DNA from: an uncultured Alistipes sp.
Lineage (GTDB): Bacteria; Bacteroidota; Bacteroidia; Bacteroidales; Rikenellaceae
DNA length: 50,195 nt
Direction: 5' to 3'
NCBI GenBank assembly: GCA_900544265.1
Contig: UQUQ01000017.1
Coordinates: 1-50,195, forward strand
A program made the position numbers and the translations under genes. Positions 8,293 to 17,347 of this stretch are shown here, piece after piece; within the stretch, counting starts at the first letter, position 1; each line of letters opens with the position of its first letter. The notes beneath the pieces are model-generated. The model did not search any database. It saw nothing but the letters and a program-made list of their open reading frames with translations, and was not told where the DNA came from.

Positions 8293-8673
8293 ATGGCACG
8301 TATAGTCGGTGTAGATTTACCGAAAAACAAGCGAGGCGAGATCGGTCTGACCTATATCTACGGTATCGGTCGCTCGACGGCCCGCAAGATCCTTGATGCG
8401 GCAGGCATCAGCTACGATCTCAAAGTTCAGGACTGGACGGACGACCAGGTCGGCGCGATTCGTGCAACGATCGCCGAGATGGGTATCAAGGTCGAGGGCG
8501 AATGCCGTTCGCTCGTTCAGCTCAACATCAAGCGACTGATGGATATCGGCTGCTACCGCGGCATCCGTCACCGTCTGGGCCTTCCGGTTCGCGGTCAGTC
8601 GACCAAGAACAACGCCCGCACCCGCAAGGGCCGCAAGAAGACGGTCGCAAACAAGAAAAAGGCAACAAAGTAA
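8293..8673 (+). CDS. rpsM: 30S ribosomal protein S13
   Basis: A 126-residue S13 starting [20 protein letters not shown], with the helix-two-turn-helix region [19 protein letters not shown] and the arginine-rich end [21 protein letters not shown]13 lies in the 30S head and contacts P-site tRNA and L5. First gene of the alpha-operon part. Confidence 0.98.
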   Translation: MARIVGVDLPKNKRGEIGLTYIYGIGRSTARKILDAAGISYDLKVQDWTDDQVGAIRATIAEMGIKVEGECRSLVQLNIKRLMDIGCYRGIRHRLGLPVRGQSTKNNARTRKGRKKTVANKKKATK

Positions 8674-8686
8674 TCTTTAGAGAATT

Positions 8687-9076
8687 ATGGCAAAGAAAAC
8701 TGGAACAGTTAAGAAGAAGGTTGTTAAGGTCGGTGCCGTGGGTAACGCCTACGTTCACTCCACTTTCAACAACGTGATCATCACCATCACCAACGAGGTG
8801 GGTGACGTCATCAGCTGGTCGTCGGCCGGTAAGATGGGTTTCCGTGGTTCGAAGAAGAATACTCCGTATGCCGCACAGACGTCGGCCGCCGACTGCGCCA
8901 AGGTCGCCTACGACATGGGTCTGCGCAAGGTGAAGGTCTACGTCAAGGGTCCGGGTGCCGGTCGCGAGTCGGCCGTGCGCACGATCCACGGCGCCGGTAT
9001 CGAGGTGATGGAGATCATCGACGTCACTCCGCTGCCGCACAACGGTTGCCGCGCTCCTAACCGCCGTCGCGTATAA
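8687..9076 (+). CDS. rpsK: 30S ribosomal protein S11
   Basis: A 129-residue S11. It contains [21 protein letters not shown] and ends in [18 protein letters not shown], both diagnostic. It sits on the 30S platform beside the Shine-Dalgarno/anti-Shine-Dalgarno helix. 49 bases separate it from rpsD, a little wider than its neighbours. Confidence 0.98.
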   Translation: MAKKTGTVKKKVVKVGAVGNAYVHSTFNNVIITITNEVGDVISWSSAGKMGFRGSKKNTPYAAQTSAADCAKVAYDMGLRKVKVYVKGPGAGRESAVRTIHGAGIEVMEIIDVTPLPHNGCRAPNRRRV

Positions 9077-9125
9077 TTGCAGTCGAGGTTCAGGATAAAT
9101 CAAGGTTTTTTAATACGTTAAGACA

Positions 9126-9734
9126 ATGGGAAAATACATAGGACCAAAATCGAAAATCGCCCGCAAGTTCGGCGAAGCAATTTACGGTGCCGACAAGGTG
9201 CTTGAGAAGCGCAACTTCCCTCCCGGACAGCACGGACTGGCTCGCAAGCGCAAGAAGGTGTCGGAGTACGGCACGCAGCTGAGCGAGAAGCAGAAGGCCA
9301 AGTATACCTACGGTCTGCTCGAGAAGCAGTTCTCGCGCACCTACGAGCAGGCTGCCCGCATGGGCGGCATCACGGGTGAGAACCTGCTGAAGCTGCTCGA
9401 GTGTCGTCTGGACAATGTTGTTTACCGCTTGGGTATCGCCCCGACGCGTGCAGCTGCCCGCCAGCTCGTTTCGCACTGCCACATCTGTGTGAACGGCAAT
9501 GTCGTGAACATCCCCTCGTACTCGCTGCGTGCGGGCGACGTGGTGTCGGTTCGCGAGAAGTCGAAGAGCCTGGAGGTGATTACGGCATCCCTGGCCGGCT
9601 CGTCGAAGAGCCGCTACGCCTGGCTTGAGTGGGACGGCGCCACGATGAGCGGCCGCTTCCTGCAGAAGCCCGAGCGTGAGGAGATTCCCGAGAACATCAA
9701 GGAGCAGCTTATCGTCGAGTTGTACTCGAAGTAG
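9126..9734 (+). CDS. rpsD: 30S ribosomal protein S4
   Basis: A 202-residue S4, a primary binder of the 16S 5' domain. It shows the S4 RNA-binding fold (residues about 94-155: [20 protein letters not shown], then [19 protein letters not shown]). The N-terminus has no zinc-finger cysteines. In enterobacteria S4 represses the alpha operon; whether that holds here cannot be told. Confidence 0.98.
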   Translation: MGKYIGPKSKIARKFGEAIYGADKVLEKRNFPPGQHGLARKRKKVSEYGTQLSEKQKAKYTYGLLEKQFSRTYEQAARMGGITGENLLKLLECRLDNVVYRLGIAPTRAAARQLVSHCHICVNGNVVNIPSYSLRAGDVVSVREKSKSLEVITASLAGSSKSRYAWLEWDGATMSGRFLQKPEREEIPENIKEQLIVELYSK

Positions 9735-9755
9735 TAATCAAACAAATTCAAGATT

Positions 9756-10748
9756 ATGGCAATATTAGCATTCCAGAAACCTGAGAAGGTTATAATGCTC
9801 GAGTCCACTTCGTCGTTCGGAAAGTTCGAATTCCGACCGCTGGAGCCCGGATTCGGCATGACTGTCGGTAACGCTTTGCGTCGTATTCTGCTCTCTTCGC
9901 TGGAGGGGTACGCAATCACGACTGTCAAGGTCGCCGGTGTCGATCACGAGTTTGCCGCTATCCCCGGTGTGATGGAGGATATGTTGAACATCATCCTCAA
10001 TCTGAAGCAGGTTCGTTTTATCCGCACAGTCGATAATCAGGATGCCGAAAAAGTGTCCATTAACGTAGCGGGTGTTACGGAGCTGACTGCCGGATATATC
10101 TCGAATTATCTGTCGTTCTTCAAGGTGCTCAATCCGGACCTGGTGATCTGTCACCTGGCCCCGGACACCAAGATGCAGATGACGCTCACGATCGGCAAGG
10201 GTCGCGGCTACGTTCCCGCCGAGGAGAATGCGCCTGCCGAATGCGAGTTCGGTACGTTGCCGATCGACTCGATCTTCACGCCCATCAAGAACGTGAAGTA
10301 TTCGATCGAGAACTACCGTGTCGAGCAGAAGACCGACTACGAGAAGTTGAATTTGGAAATTACTACCGACGGGTCGATTCACCCCAAGGAGGCTCTGAAG
10401 GAGGCCGCCAAGATCCTCATCCAGCACTTCATGCTCTTCTCGGACGAGAAGATCACCGTCAACATGGAGGAGCCCAACGGCGCCGAAGAGTTCGACGAGG
10501 ACGTGCTGCACATGCGTCAGCTGCTGAAGACGAAGCTCTCGGACCAGGACCTCTCGGTCCGCGCCCTGAACTGCCTGAAGGCCGCCGACGTCGATACGGT
10601 GGGCGATCTGGTGAAGCTCAACCGCAACGACCTGCTGAAGTTCCGCAACTTCGGCAAGAAGTCGCTCACGGAGCTCGACGAGCTGCTGGCCTCGCTGAAC
10701 CTGAAGTTCGGTATGGACGTATCAATCTACAAACTTGACAAAGATTAA
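9756..10748 (+). CDS. rpoA: DNA-directed RNA polymerase subunit alpha
   Basis: A 330-residue alpha subunit. The N-terminal dimerisation domain (about 1-230) contains [19 protein letters not shown] short linker ([16 protein letters not shown]) leads to the C-terminal domain (about 255-320) with [20 protein letters not shown] and [13 protein letters not shown], the helix-hairpin-helix that binds UP elements and activators. Placed between rpsD and rplQ as usual. Confidence 0.98.
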   Translation: MAILAFQKPEKVIMLESTSSFGKFEFRPLEPGFGMTVGNALRRILLSSLEGYAITTVKVAGVDHEFAAIPGVMEDMLNIILNLKQVRFIRTVDNQDAEKVSINVAGVTELTAGYISNYLSFFKVLNPDLVICHLAPDTKMQMTLTIGKGRGYVPAEENAPAECEFGTLPIDSIFTPIKNVKYSIENYRVEQKTDYEKLNLEITTDGSIHPKEALKEAAKILIQHFMLFSDEKITVNMEEPNGAEEFDEDVLHMRQLLKTKLSDQDLSVRALNCLKAADVDTVGDLVKLNRNDLLKFRNFGKKSLTELDELLASLNLKFGMDVSIYKLDKD

Positions 10749-10751
10749 TTT

Positions 10752-11327
10752 ATGAGACACAATAAGAATTTCAACCACCTCGGCCGTCAGGCGGGACACC
10801 GCAAGGCGATGCTTTCCAACATGGCCTCGTCGCTGATTCTGCACAAGCGCATCGAGACGACGCTCGCGAAAGCCAAGGCCGTTCGCATGTTCGTGGAGCC
10901 TCTGGTGACCAAGTCGAAGGAGGACACGACCCACTCGCGCCGCGTCGTATTCTCGTACCTCAAGCAGAAGGAGGCCGTGACGGAGCTCTTCCGCACGATC
11001 GCCCCGAAGATCGCCGAGCGTCCGGGCGGCTACACGCGCATCCTGAAGACGGGCTTCCGTCTGGGTGACGGTGCCGACATGTGCATCATCGAGTTCGTCG
11101 ACTTCAACGAGCCCTACACGCTGGGTATCACGCCCGCTGCTACGGAGGCGAAGCCCAAGACGCGCCGTTCGCGCAAGAGCGCTGCGAAGAAGACCGACGC
11201 CGTCGAGGATGCCACCGTTGTCGAGGGCGAGAAGAAGGCCCCGAAGAACGTCGCTCCGAAGGCCGCAGCCGCCAAGAGCGCCGCTCCGAAGGTTGCCAAG
11301 AAGACCAACGTCGGCAAGAAGATGTAA
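10752..11327 (+). CDS. rplQ: 50S ribosomal protein L17 with long basic tail
   Basis: A 191-residue L17. Residues 1-118 or so form the conserved domain, with [20 protein letters not shown] at the start and [19 protein letters not shown] near its end. From about residue 125 a tail rich in Lys, Ala and Pro follows (for example [18 protein letters not shown] and [14 protein letters not shown]). Escherichia coli L17 is about 127 residues, so the tail adds over 60; such tails are common in Bacteroidetes. It starts 3 bases after rpoA and is the last gene of the cluster. Confidence 0.97.
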   Translation: MRHNKNFNHLGRQAGHRKAMLSNMASSLILHKRIETTLAKAKAVRMFVEPLVTKSKEDTTHSRRVVFSYLKQKEAVTELFRTIAPKIAERPGGYTRILKTGFRLGDGADMCIIEFVDFNEPYTLGITPAATEAKPKTRRSRKSAAKKTDAVEDATVVEGEKKAPKNVAPKAAAAKSAAPKVAKKTNVGKKM

Positions 11328-11366
11328 TTCGGGCCGGGACCGGGCCGAAGGCTCTCCAAGGTGGGG

Positions 11367-11425
11367 TTCTTCTCTTTGGAGGGGACTCTCAACGGCGGTG
11401 GAGCTCTTCTCTTCGGAGGGGGCTC
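11367..11425. repeat. Imperfect direct repeat of 22 bases downstream of rplQ
   Basis: The segment at 11367-11388 (TTCTTCTCTTTGGAGGGGAC plus TC) recurs at 11404-11425 with three differences. A looser third piece, CTTTTTCGGGGGCTTCTCT, follows near 11452. The whole 11328-11903 spacer holds no gene that I recognise: only this repeat, short hairpins and the two terminators listed separately. Confidence 0.5.
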
Positions 11426-11531
11426 ATCAGGGGCAGTCTCATCAGGAAGAATCCCTTTTTCGGGGGCTTCTCTCCGGGCAGGTCCGGCGGCCGATCGGTT
11501 GGATGGTGCGGGTGATCCGCATCATCGTCGG

Positions 11532-11579
11532 AAAATCTCCGGATGGATGGTACGCGAGTACATCCGTCCGGGGATTTTT
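11532..11579 (+). terminator. Terminator of the ribosomal protein cluster
   Basis: An 18-pair stem (11532-11549 with 11561-11578, two G:U pairs) with a loop that can itself close three more pairs. The right arm ends in TTTT and runs on into TTG. It lies about 200 bases after rplQ. The left arm begins AAAA, so it could also stop minus-strand transcription. Confidence 0.75.
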
Positions 11580-11754
11580 GCGTCGTTTGCTCCGATTTTT
11601 GGCTGAAGTCTGGCTGGAAGAAAGCCGGGTGCCGGGTGCCCGATCGTGTGTGAACCCCGCCATGAGCGGTTTGTTTTTGTTCTGACCGGGATTCGCCTAT
11701 CCCCGGTGGGCGGGTGGTTCCTGGATTGTGCCATTCCCGCGCGCTTCTGCCTTG

Positions 11755-11796
11755 CGGAAAAGAAAACGCCGGCCCGGAACTCTCCGGGCCGGCGTT
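11755..11796 (-). terminator. Terminator of the pyrH-tlpA-frr run
   Basis: A perfect 13-pair stem: AACGCCGGCCCGG at 11765-11777 and its complement at 11784-11796, with a six-base loop. On the minus strand it is followed by TTTTCTTTT, an intrinsic terminator about 110 bases beyond the frr stop. Confidence 0.85.
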
Positions 11797-11903
11797 GCGA
11801 TGACGAATCTGTCGGGAGTCGGGTGGTGGTGCACTTTGCCAATTTGCGCGTTGCGGCCTGTCTGGCTGATCGGCGTGCGCCTGCCACCCCGCGGATGAAG
11901 GAA

Positions 11904-12461
11904 CTATACGGTCATGATCTCCTTCTCTTTCTTCGCTACGGCCTCGTCGAGCGCCTTGGTGAACTTCTCGAGGAGCTTCTGTGCCTGGGTCTCGCCGTCC
12001 TTCGACTCGTCCTCGGGCATGCCCTCCTTCTGGGCCTTCTTGAAGGCCTCGACCGCATCGCGGCGGGCATTGCGCAGGCTTACGCGGGCCGTTTCGGCCT
12101 CGGAGCGCACCTGCTTGACGAGCCCCTTGCGGCGCTCCTCCGTCAGGGGCGGAATCGTCAGCCGGATCGTCTCGCCGTTGTTCGACGGCGTGAGGCCGAT
12201 GTTCGAGTCGAGAATCGCCTTCTCGATCGGCCGCAGCATGTTCTTGTCCCAGGGCTGGATCAGGATCGTCTTGGCATCGGGGACCGTGACGCTGGCGGCG
12301 CCGGATACGGGCACTTGCGACCCGAAATAGTCCACCATGACGCCGTTCAGCACGTTGGGCGAGGCTTTGCCGGCGCGGATGTTCAGCAGTTCCTCTTCGA
12401 GGTGGTCGACGGCCTTCTGCATGCGGGCGGAGGCGTCGTTGAGAATCGTTTTGGTGTCCAT
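11904..12461 (-). CDS. frr: Ribosome recycling factor
   Basis: A 185-residue RRF, normal length. With EF-G it splits post-termination ribosomes. Conserved segments include LLNIRAGKASPNVLNGVMVDYFG and, later, RLTIPPLTEERRKGLVKQV with RNARRDA. It is the last gene of a minus-strand run with pyrH; the two are commonly adjacent, but here a thioredoxin gene stands between them, ending 12 bases before the frr start. Confidence 0.97.
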   Translation of the reverse strand: MDTKTILNDASARMQKAVDHLEEELLNIRAGKASPNVLNGVMVDYFGSQVPVSGAASVTVPDAKTILIQPWDKNMLRPIEKAILDSNIGLTPSNNGETIRLTIPPLTEERRKGLVKQVRSEAETARVSLRNARRDAVEAFKKAQKEGMPEDESKDGETQAQKLLEKFTKALDEAVAKKEKEIMTV

Positions 12462-12473
12462 ATTCGTTCTTGG

Positions 12474-13061
12474 TTATTTTTCGAGTGTCTTTTCGATGTT
12501 TGCTATCAGGGCGTCGAACTCCTCCGGCTCATAGCCGATCGTGGCCTGCACGACGTTGCCCTCCCGGTCGATCAGGAAGTTGCGCGGGATGAAATTCGTG
12601 GCGTAGAGCCCGTAGACGCTCTGCGCGGAGTCGAGCCCCATCGGGAAGTCGTATCCCTTCTGGTTGCGGAAGGTCTCGACGGCGCTGCGGGCCTCGCCGC
12701 GCGAGACAGGCAGGAAGATGAAGTCGCGTCCGGCAAAGCGGTCGATCAGGTCGCTCTGCACGCGCGCGAGCTCTTCGCGGCAGGGCGGGCACCACGTGGC
12801 CCAGAAGTTCAGCAGCACGACCTTGCCCCGCAGGTCCGAAAGGGTGACGCGGCTGCCGTCGAACATCCCGACGGTGAAGTCCGGAGCCTTGTCGCCGGCC
12901 TGCACAAGCGTGGTGGCCTCCGCCTCCGCGGCGGCTTTCCGGGCGCTGCGGTTGCCGCACGAGGGCAGCAGCACCATGACGAGGATGATGAGCGCGATGA
13001 GCGCCAGCATGATCCACAACGAGGTATTGCTCTTCTTCTTGACTCTTCGGATCGGTTCCAT
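12474..13061 (-). CDS. TlpA/ResA-type thioredoxin, membrane-anchored
   Basis: A 195-residue thioredoxin-fold protein. After a basic start (MEPIRRVKKKSN) comes one hydrophobic helix (about 15-33) ending LLPSCGN, which could be a membrane anchor or a lipobox. The periplasmic domain begins GDKAPDFTVGMFDG and holds the redox motif WATWCPPCREEL, then the cis-proline region FIPRNFLIDREG. TlpA/ResA proteins reduce periplasmic disulfides, for instance in cytochrome c maturation. The substrate is unknown. It sits between pyrH and frr with gaps of 3 and 12 bases, an unusual insertion in that pair. Confidence 0.92.
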   Translation of the reverse strand: MEPIRRVKKKSNTSLWIMLALIALIILVMVLLPSCGNRSARKAAAEAEATTLVQAGDKAPDFTVGMFDGSRVTLSDLRGKVVLLNFWATWCPPCREELARVQSDLIDRFAGRDFIFLPVSRGEARSAVETFRNQKGYDFPMGLDSAQSVYGLYATNFIPRNFLIDREGNVVQATIGYEPEEFDALIANIEKTLEK

Positions 13062-13064
13062 GGC

Positions 13065-13772
13065 TTACAGTTTTACGAGGGTTCCGATGGGTTCGCCGGC
13101 CAGCACCCGACCGAGGTTGCCTGCGGTGTCCATGTCGAAGACGATGATCTGCAGGCGGTTTTCGCGGCAGAGCGTGAAAGCCGTCAGGTCCATGACCTTC
13201 AACCGGCGGTCGAGCACCTCCTCGAAGGTGATCTCGTCGAACTTCACCGCCGCGGGGTCCTTCTCCGGGTCGGCCGTGTAGACGCCGTCGACGCGCGTGC
13301 CCTTGAGCAGGACGTCGGCCTCGATCTCGATGCCGCGCAGCGCCGAGGCGGAGTCGGTCGTGAAGTAGGGGTTCGACGTGCCGCCGCCGATGATGACTAC
13401 ATAGCCCGCCTCGAGGTACTCGATGGCGCGCGCCTTCGAGTAGTATTCGCCGATGGGCTCCATGCGGATCGAGGTGAGGACCTTGGCGCGCACGCCGTTG
13501 TCCTCGAGCGCCGACTGGAGGGCCAGCGAGTTGATGATCGTGGCGAGCATGCCCATCTGGTCGCCCTTCACGCGGTCGAAGCCCTTCTTGGCGCCGGAGA
13601 GGCCGCGGAAGATGTTGCCGCCGCCGATGACGATGCCGATCTGCACGCCCGTCGCGGCGGCCGCCTTGATCTGCTCGGCGTAGGATTGGAGGACTTCGGG
13701 CGAAAGTCCGTATTTCTGTGTGCCCTGGAGCGATTCACCGCTCAATTTCAGGAGTATCCGTTTGTATTTCAT
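13065..13772 (-). CDS. pyrH: Uridylate kinase (UMP kinase)
   Basis: A 235-residue bacterial UMP kinase of the amino-acid-kinase fold, which makes UDP from UMP with ATP. Diagnostic parts are [15 protein letters not shown] at the start, [13 protein letters not shown], and the hinge segment FDMDTAGNL near the end. It is usually hexameric and controlled by GTP and UTP. First gene of the minus-strand run, divergent from dxs with 79 bases between them. Confidence 0.98.
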   Translation of the reverse strand: MKYKRILLKLSGESLQGTQKYGLSPEVLQSYAEQIKAAAATGVQIGIVIGGGNIFRGLSGAKKGFDRVKGDQMGMLATIINSLALQSALEDNGVRAKVLTSIRMEPIGEYYSKARAIEYLEAGYVVIIGGGTSNPYFTTDSASALRGIEIEADVLLKGTRVDGVYTADPEKDPAAVKFDEITFEEVLDRRLKVMDLTAFTLCRENRLQIIVFDMDTAGNLGRVLAGEPIGTLVKL

Positions 13773-13836
13773 GGTTGTGGGGGTTCTATCGTATTGCGAA
13801 GATAGAAAAATTTCCCGAAAAATTCATATTTTGTAT

Positions 13837-13844
13837 TATCTTTG
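13837..13844 (+). promoter_or_regulatory. dxs promoter -7 box, nearly leaderless
   Basis: TATCTTTG fits TAnnTTTG and ends only 7 bases before the dxs ATG at 13852. With a start point about 7 bases after the box, the transcript would begin at or within a base or two of the ATG. The -33 element is weak. Confidence 0.55.
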
Positions 13845-13851
13845 TCCTGCC

Positions 13852-15738
13852 ATGACATCTGGCTATTACAAACTTCTGGACAAGGTCGACTCGCCGCGGG
13901 ACCTGAAAAAGCTCTCGCCGGAGGAGTTGCGCGCCTATTGCGACGAACTGCGGCACTACATCATCGAGCAGTGTTCGGTCAATCCCGGGCACCTGGCCTC
14001 GAGCCTCGGGGCCGTGGAGCTCGCCGCGGCGCTGCACTATGTCTTCAACACGCCCGATGACAAGATCGTCTGGGATGTCGGGCACCAGACCTATGCCCAC
14101 AAGATCATCACCGGACGCCGCGAAGCGTTCTGCACGAAGCGGCAGCTGGGCGGCATCAGCGGCTTCCCGCGTATGGCCGAGAGCGAGTACGACGCCTTCG
14201 GCGGCGGCCACGCCTCGGTGTCGATCTCCGCGGCCTTCGGCATGGCCAAGGCGGCCGAGCTGCGGGGTGAGAAGCGGCAGGTCGTGGCCGTGATCGGCGA
14301 CGGCTCGATGACCGGAGGCCTCGCGTTCGAGGGGCTCAACAACGCCGGGGCGAGCAAGCGCACGAACCTGCTGGTGATCCTCAACGACAACCACATGGCC
14401 ATCGACCAGGCCACCGGCGCGCTGAAGAACTACCTGCTCAAGATCTCCACGTCGGTCCACTACAACCGCTTCAAGCAGCGGCTTTGGGGCATTCTGTCGC
14501 ATACGCCGCGGCTGCTGCGGCTCTGCCAGAAGGCGAGCAACGCCGTCAAGCAGGGGCTGCTGAGCAACTCGAACTTCTTCGAGAGCCTCAACTTCCGCTA
14601 CTTCGGTCCCGTCGACGGCCACAACCTCACGGAGCTGGTGCGCACGCTGCGCGAACTGCGCGACATCGAGGGGCCGAAGCTGCTGCACGTGCTGACGGTC
14701 AAGGGCAAGGGCTACCTGCCGGCCGAGCACGACCAGCCCGTCTGGCACGCTCCCGGGCGCTTCAATCCCGATACGGGCGAGCGCCTCGCGGCGAAGAGCG
14801 GTGCGGCGCGCTACCAGGATGTCTTCGGCGAGACGCTTGTCGAGCTGGCGCAGGCCGATCCCCGCGTCGTGGGCGTCACGCCCGCCATGCCGTCGGGCTG
14901 TTCGATGAATCTGCTCATGCAGGCGATGCCCGAGCGGAGCTTCGACGTGGGCATCGCCGAGGGGCATGCCGTGACCTTCTCGGCGGGGCTGGCCGCCGCG
15001 GGGATGGTCCCCTTCTGCAACATCTATTCGACCTTCATGCAGCGGGCCTACGACAACGTGATCCACGACGTGGCGATCCAGGACCTCCCGGTGGTGATGT
15101 GCCTCGACCGCGGCGGTTTGGTCGGCGAGGACGGCGTGACGCACCACGGGGTCTTCGACATGGTGGCCTTCGCCCCCGTGCCGGGGCTGATCTTCGGGGC
15201 TCCGATGAACGAGCGGGAGCTGCGCAACATGATGTATACGGCGCTGCACAGCGGCCATTCCTTCATGATCCGCTACCCGCGCGGGACGGGCGAAGGGGTC
15301 GCCTGGCGCGGCGAGCCCTTCGAGACGCTGCCCGTGGGCCGCGGTCGCAAACTGCGCGACGGCAGCGACGTGGCGCTCGTGACGATCGGCACGGTGGGCA
15401 ACGATGCGGCCCGTGCGGCCGTGCGGGCCGCGGAGCGGGGTGTGAGCGTCGCCCACTACGACCTGCGCTTCGTCCGGCCACTCGACGAGGAGCTGCTCCG
15501 CGAAGTCGGCAGCCGCTTCCGCCGCGTGGTGACCGTCGAGGACGGTGCGCTGCGGGGCGGTGTGGGCGAGGCCGTCACGGCCTTCTTCAATGCGGCAGGG
15601 TACGAGGTCGCCGTGCGGCGACTCGGTGTCGGCGACCGGTGGGTCGAACACGGTACCCCCGCACAGCTGCATGCCCTGTGCGGCTACGACGAGGAGGGTA
15701 TTCTCGCGGCGCTGCTCGATCAGGTCGGCGTAAAATAG
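13852..15738 (+). CDS. dxs: 1-deoxy-D-xylulose-5-phosphate synthase
   Basis: A 628-residue DXS, the first enzyme of the MEP isoprenoid pathway, which condenses pyruvate and glyceraldehyde 3-phosphate with thiamine diphosphate. Visible are the [14 protein letters not shown] segment, the cofactor motif [18 protein letters not shown] and the transketolase-type pyrimidine-binding part with [18 protein letters not shown]. The start at 13852 yields [17 protein letters not shown], as in homologues. Divergent from pyrH. Confidence 0.98.
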   Translation: MTSGYYKLLDKVDSPRDLKKLSPEELRAYCDELRHYIIEQCSVNPGHLASSLGAVELAAALHYVFNTPDDKIVWDVGHQTYAHKIITGRREAFCTKRQLGGISGFPRMAESEYDAFGGGHASVSISAAFGMAKAAELRGEKRQVVAVIGDGSMTGGLAFEGLNNAGASKRTNLLVILNDNHMAIDQATGALKNYLLKISTSVHYNRFKQRLWGILSHTPRLLRLCQKASNAVKQGLLSNSNFFESLNFRYFGPVDGHNLTELVRTLRELRDIEGPKLLHVLTVKGKGYLPAEHDQPVWHAPGRFNPDTGERLAAKSGAARYQDVFGETLVELAQADPRVVGVTPAMPSGCSMNLLMQAMPERSFDVGIAEGHAVTFSAGLAAAGMVPFCNIYSTFMQRAYDNVIHDVAIQDLPVVMCLDRGGLVGEDGVTHHGVFDMVAFAPVPGLIFGAPMNERELRNMMYTALHSGHSFMIRYPRGTGEGVAWRGEPFETLPVGRGRKLRDGSDVALVTIGTVGNDAARAAVRAAERGVSVAHYDLRFVRPLDEELLREVGSRFRRVVTVEDGALRGGVGEAVTAFFNAAGYEVAVRRLGVGDRWVEHGTPAQLHALCGYDEEGILAALLDQVGVK

Positions 15739-15801
15739 CGTGCCGGCGCGGTTTCGGCACGGATTCTGCTGAATCTCCGGACGAAACCAATCTTTCGGGA
15801 G

Positions 15802-16329
15802 ATGAAAATCGTTTACATGCTGCTGCTGGTCGTCGTGCTGGCCCTTGCGGTGGGTTACTGCCGTGCGGGCCGGGAGGTGAACCGCACCCCCGTGCGCACG
15901 TTCGATCTGAACCGTTATCTGGGTACATGGTACGAGATCGCACGCTTCGATTTCCGCTTTGAACGGGGACTCGACCACGTGCAGGCCACCTACGAGCGCC
16001 GGCCGGACGGCCTGATCCTGGTCCGCAACAGCGGCCGCGAGGTCCGCACAGGCAAGCGCCGCGTGGCCGAGGGCAAGGCGCGGCTGACGAAGGTGCCGGG
16101 ACGGCTGCGGGTCTCGTTCTTCTGGTTTTTCTATTCGCAGTACAACGTGCTGGAGCTCGGCGAGGAGTACGAGTGGGCACTGGTCGGCGGCCGTTCGGCG
16201 AAGTATCTGTGGATCCTGTCGCGCACGCCCGAACTGCCGCCGGAGACCTATCACCACATCGTGCAGCTGGCCCGCGCACGCGGTTACGACACCGACCGGC
16301 TGCTCGTGGTCGATCAGTCGGAGGAGTAA
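15802..16329 (+). CDS. Blc-type lipocalin
   Basis: A 175-residue bacterial lipocalin. A hydrophobic signal (residues 3-18) ends near VGYCRAG; the Cys could be lipidated, though the lipobox is poor. The lipocalin signature NRYLGTWYEIARFDFRFE follows, then SQYNVLELGEEYEWALVGG and WILSRTPELPPETY, matching the Blc/apolipoprotein D group, which binds lipids at the outer membrane. It is 63 bases after dxs and could be read from its promoter. A 13-base tandem repeat lies just downstream. Confidence 0.9.
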   Translation: MKIVYMLLLVVVLALAVGYCRAGREVNRTPVRTFDLNRYLGTWYEIARFDFRFERGLDHVQATYERRPDGLILVRNSGREVRTGKRRVAEGKARLTKVPGRLRVSFFWFFYSQYNVLELGEEYEWALVGGRSAKYLWILSRTPELPPETYHHIVQLARARGYDTDRLLVVDQSEE

Positions 16330-16338
16330 CGCCGCGGC

Positions 16339-16403
16339 GCCCTTCTGCCGTGTCCTTCTGCGGCGCCCTTTTGCCGCGTCCTTCTGCAGTGCCCTTTTGT
16401 GAC
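16339..16403. repeat. Five-unit 13-base tandem repeat
   Basis: Five units of exactly 13 bases, consensus GYCCTTYTGCNGY, run head to tail: GCCCTTCTGCCGT, GTCCTTCTGCGGC, GCCCTTTTGCCGC, GTCCTTCTGCAGT and GCCCTTTTGTGAC. Units alternate GCCC and GTCC. More degenerate pyrimidine-rich pieces (CCCTTTCGTG, GCCGCCTTT, GTCCTTTCGTG) continue to about 16535. The array fills the space between the convergent lipocalin and yaaA genes. Confidence 0.75.
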
Positions 16404-16590
16404 GGCTGTTCCCTGCCGGGACCCTTTCGTGTTCGTGCCGACTTTTTTGCCGCCTTTTTCCGGCCTGTCGTTTCGTGCCGCCTTTCGAGGGCGCTTTTTC
16501 ACTCCGCCTTTTCGCGGCGCGTCCTTTCGTGTGATTTTTTGAGGTCTCCTGCCGAGGCCCTTTCGCTGCGTCTGTCCGGATGCTCCGGCG

Positions 16591-17343
16591 TCACATCGTG
16601 AAGAGGGGGCTGTTCGGCGTGCTGCGCGCCTCGTCGAAGCGGAATCCCTCCCAGGTGAAATCCCGGAGTGCTTCGGGGTCGGTGGCCCGTCCGCACAGCA
16701 GCTGCCGGGTCATCTCCCCGCGGCACATCTTCGTGTAGACGACCGCCGTGCGCAGGCGTCCGCCCTCGTCGAGCTGGAACCGGGGTTCGATGACGCGGAC
16801 CTCGCGGCAGATGCGCTTCCAGTCGAAGAGCCGCTTCATCTCGCTGCTGGCCAGGTTGACGAGCACCCCGTCGTCCGCGCGGATGGCGTCGAGCAGCCCG
16901 TCGGTCAGCCGTGCGCGCCAGAAGTCGAAGGCGCTGCACTCCTCGCCCGGCAGGACGACGTCGCCCTCGAGGCGGTAGCTGCGGATGGCGTCCAGCGGAC
17001 GCAGCAGCCCGTAGAGGAACGAGGTGATGTGGAGGTGCTGCTGGGCGTATTCAAAATCCTCCGGCGTGAAACGCTCCGGTGCGATGTGCCGGAAGACGAC
17101 GCCCGTGTAGGCCGTGAGGGCCGCATGGGCCGGTGCGTCGTGGAAACGGAGGTAGCGGCGGCGGTTCTCGGCGGCCAGTCCCGCGTTCACACGCAGCAGG
17201 CGCCCGAGCTCGTCGGCCGGGAGCGCCGCCAGGTGCGAAGCCAGCCGGTCGGCCTCGGCCGCGAAGCGGGGCCGCGTGGTGCGGGGCGGTGTGACGGCGG
17301 GGGCCTCCGCCATGGTCTTGGCACAGGAGATGAGCAGCTGCAT
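16591..17343 (-). CDS. yaaA: YaaA family (DUF328) protein
   Basis: A 250-residue YaaA/DUF328 protein. The family limits iron-driven oxidative damage in Escherichia coli and has a DNA-binding fold. Signature parts are MQLLISCAKTM at the start, YTGVVFRHI, FLYGLLRPLDAIRSYRLEG and the late segment VYTKMCRGEMTRQLL. It starts 4 bases after the stop of the radical SAM gene, so the two form an operon. The exact role in this organism is inferred from the family only. Confidence 0.9.
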   Translation of the reverse strand: MQLLISCAKTMAEAPAVTPPRTTRPRFAAEADRLASHLAALPADELGRLLRVNAGLAAENRRRYLRFHDAPAHAALTAYTGVVFRHIAPERFTPEDFEYAQQHLHITSFLYGLLRPLDAIRSYRLEGDVVLPGEECSAFDFWRARLTDGLLDAIRADDGVLVNLASSEMKRLFDWKRICREVRVIEPRFQLDEGGRLRTAVVYTKMCRGEMTRQLLCGRATDPEALRDFTWEGFRFDEARSTPNSPLFTM

Positions 17344-17347
17344 GGCG

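Noticed and set aside
11646..13805. Long plus-strand open frame opposite frr, the thioredoxin gene and pyrH
   Set aside because: A shadow of three recognised minus-strand genes; no motif, and it crosses a strong terminator.
13786..16257. Minus-strand open frame opposite dxs and the lipocalin gene
   Set aside because: Antisense to clear coding sequence; composition typical of a GC-driven artefact.
16339..16403. CRISPR array
   Set aside because: Units are 13 bases head to tail with no spacers, and there are no cas genes.
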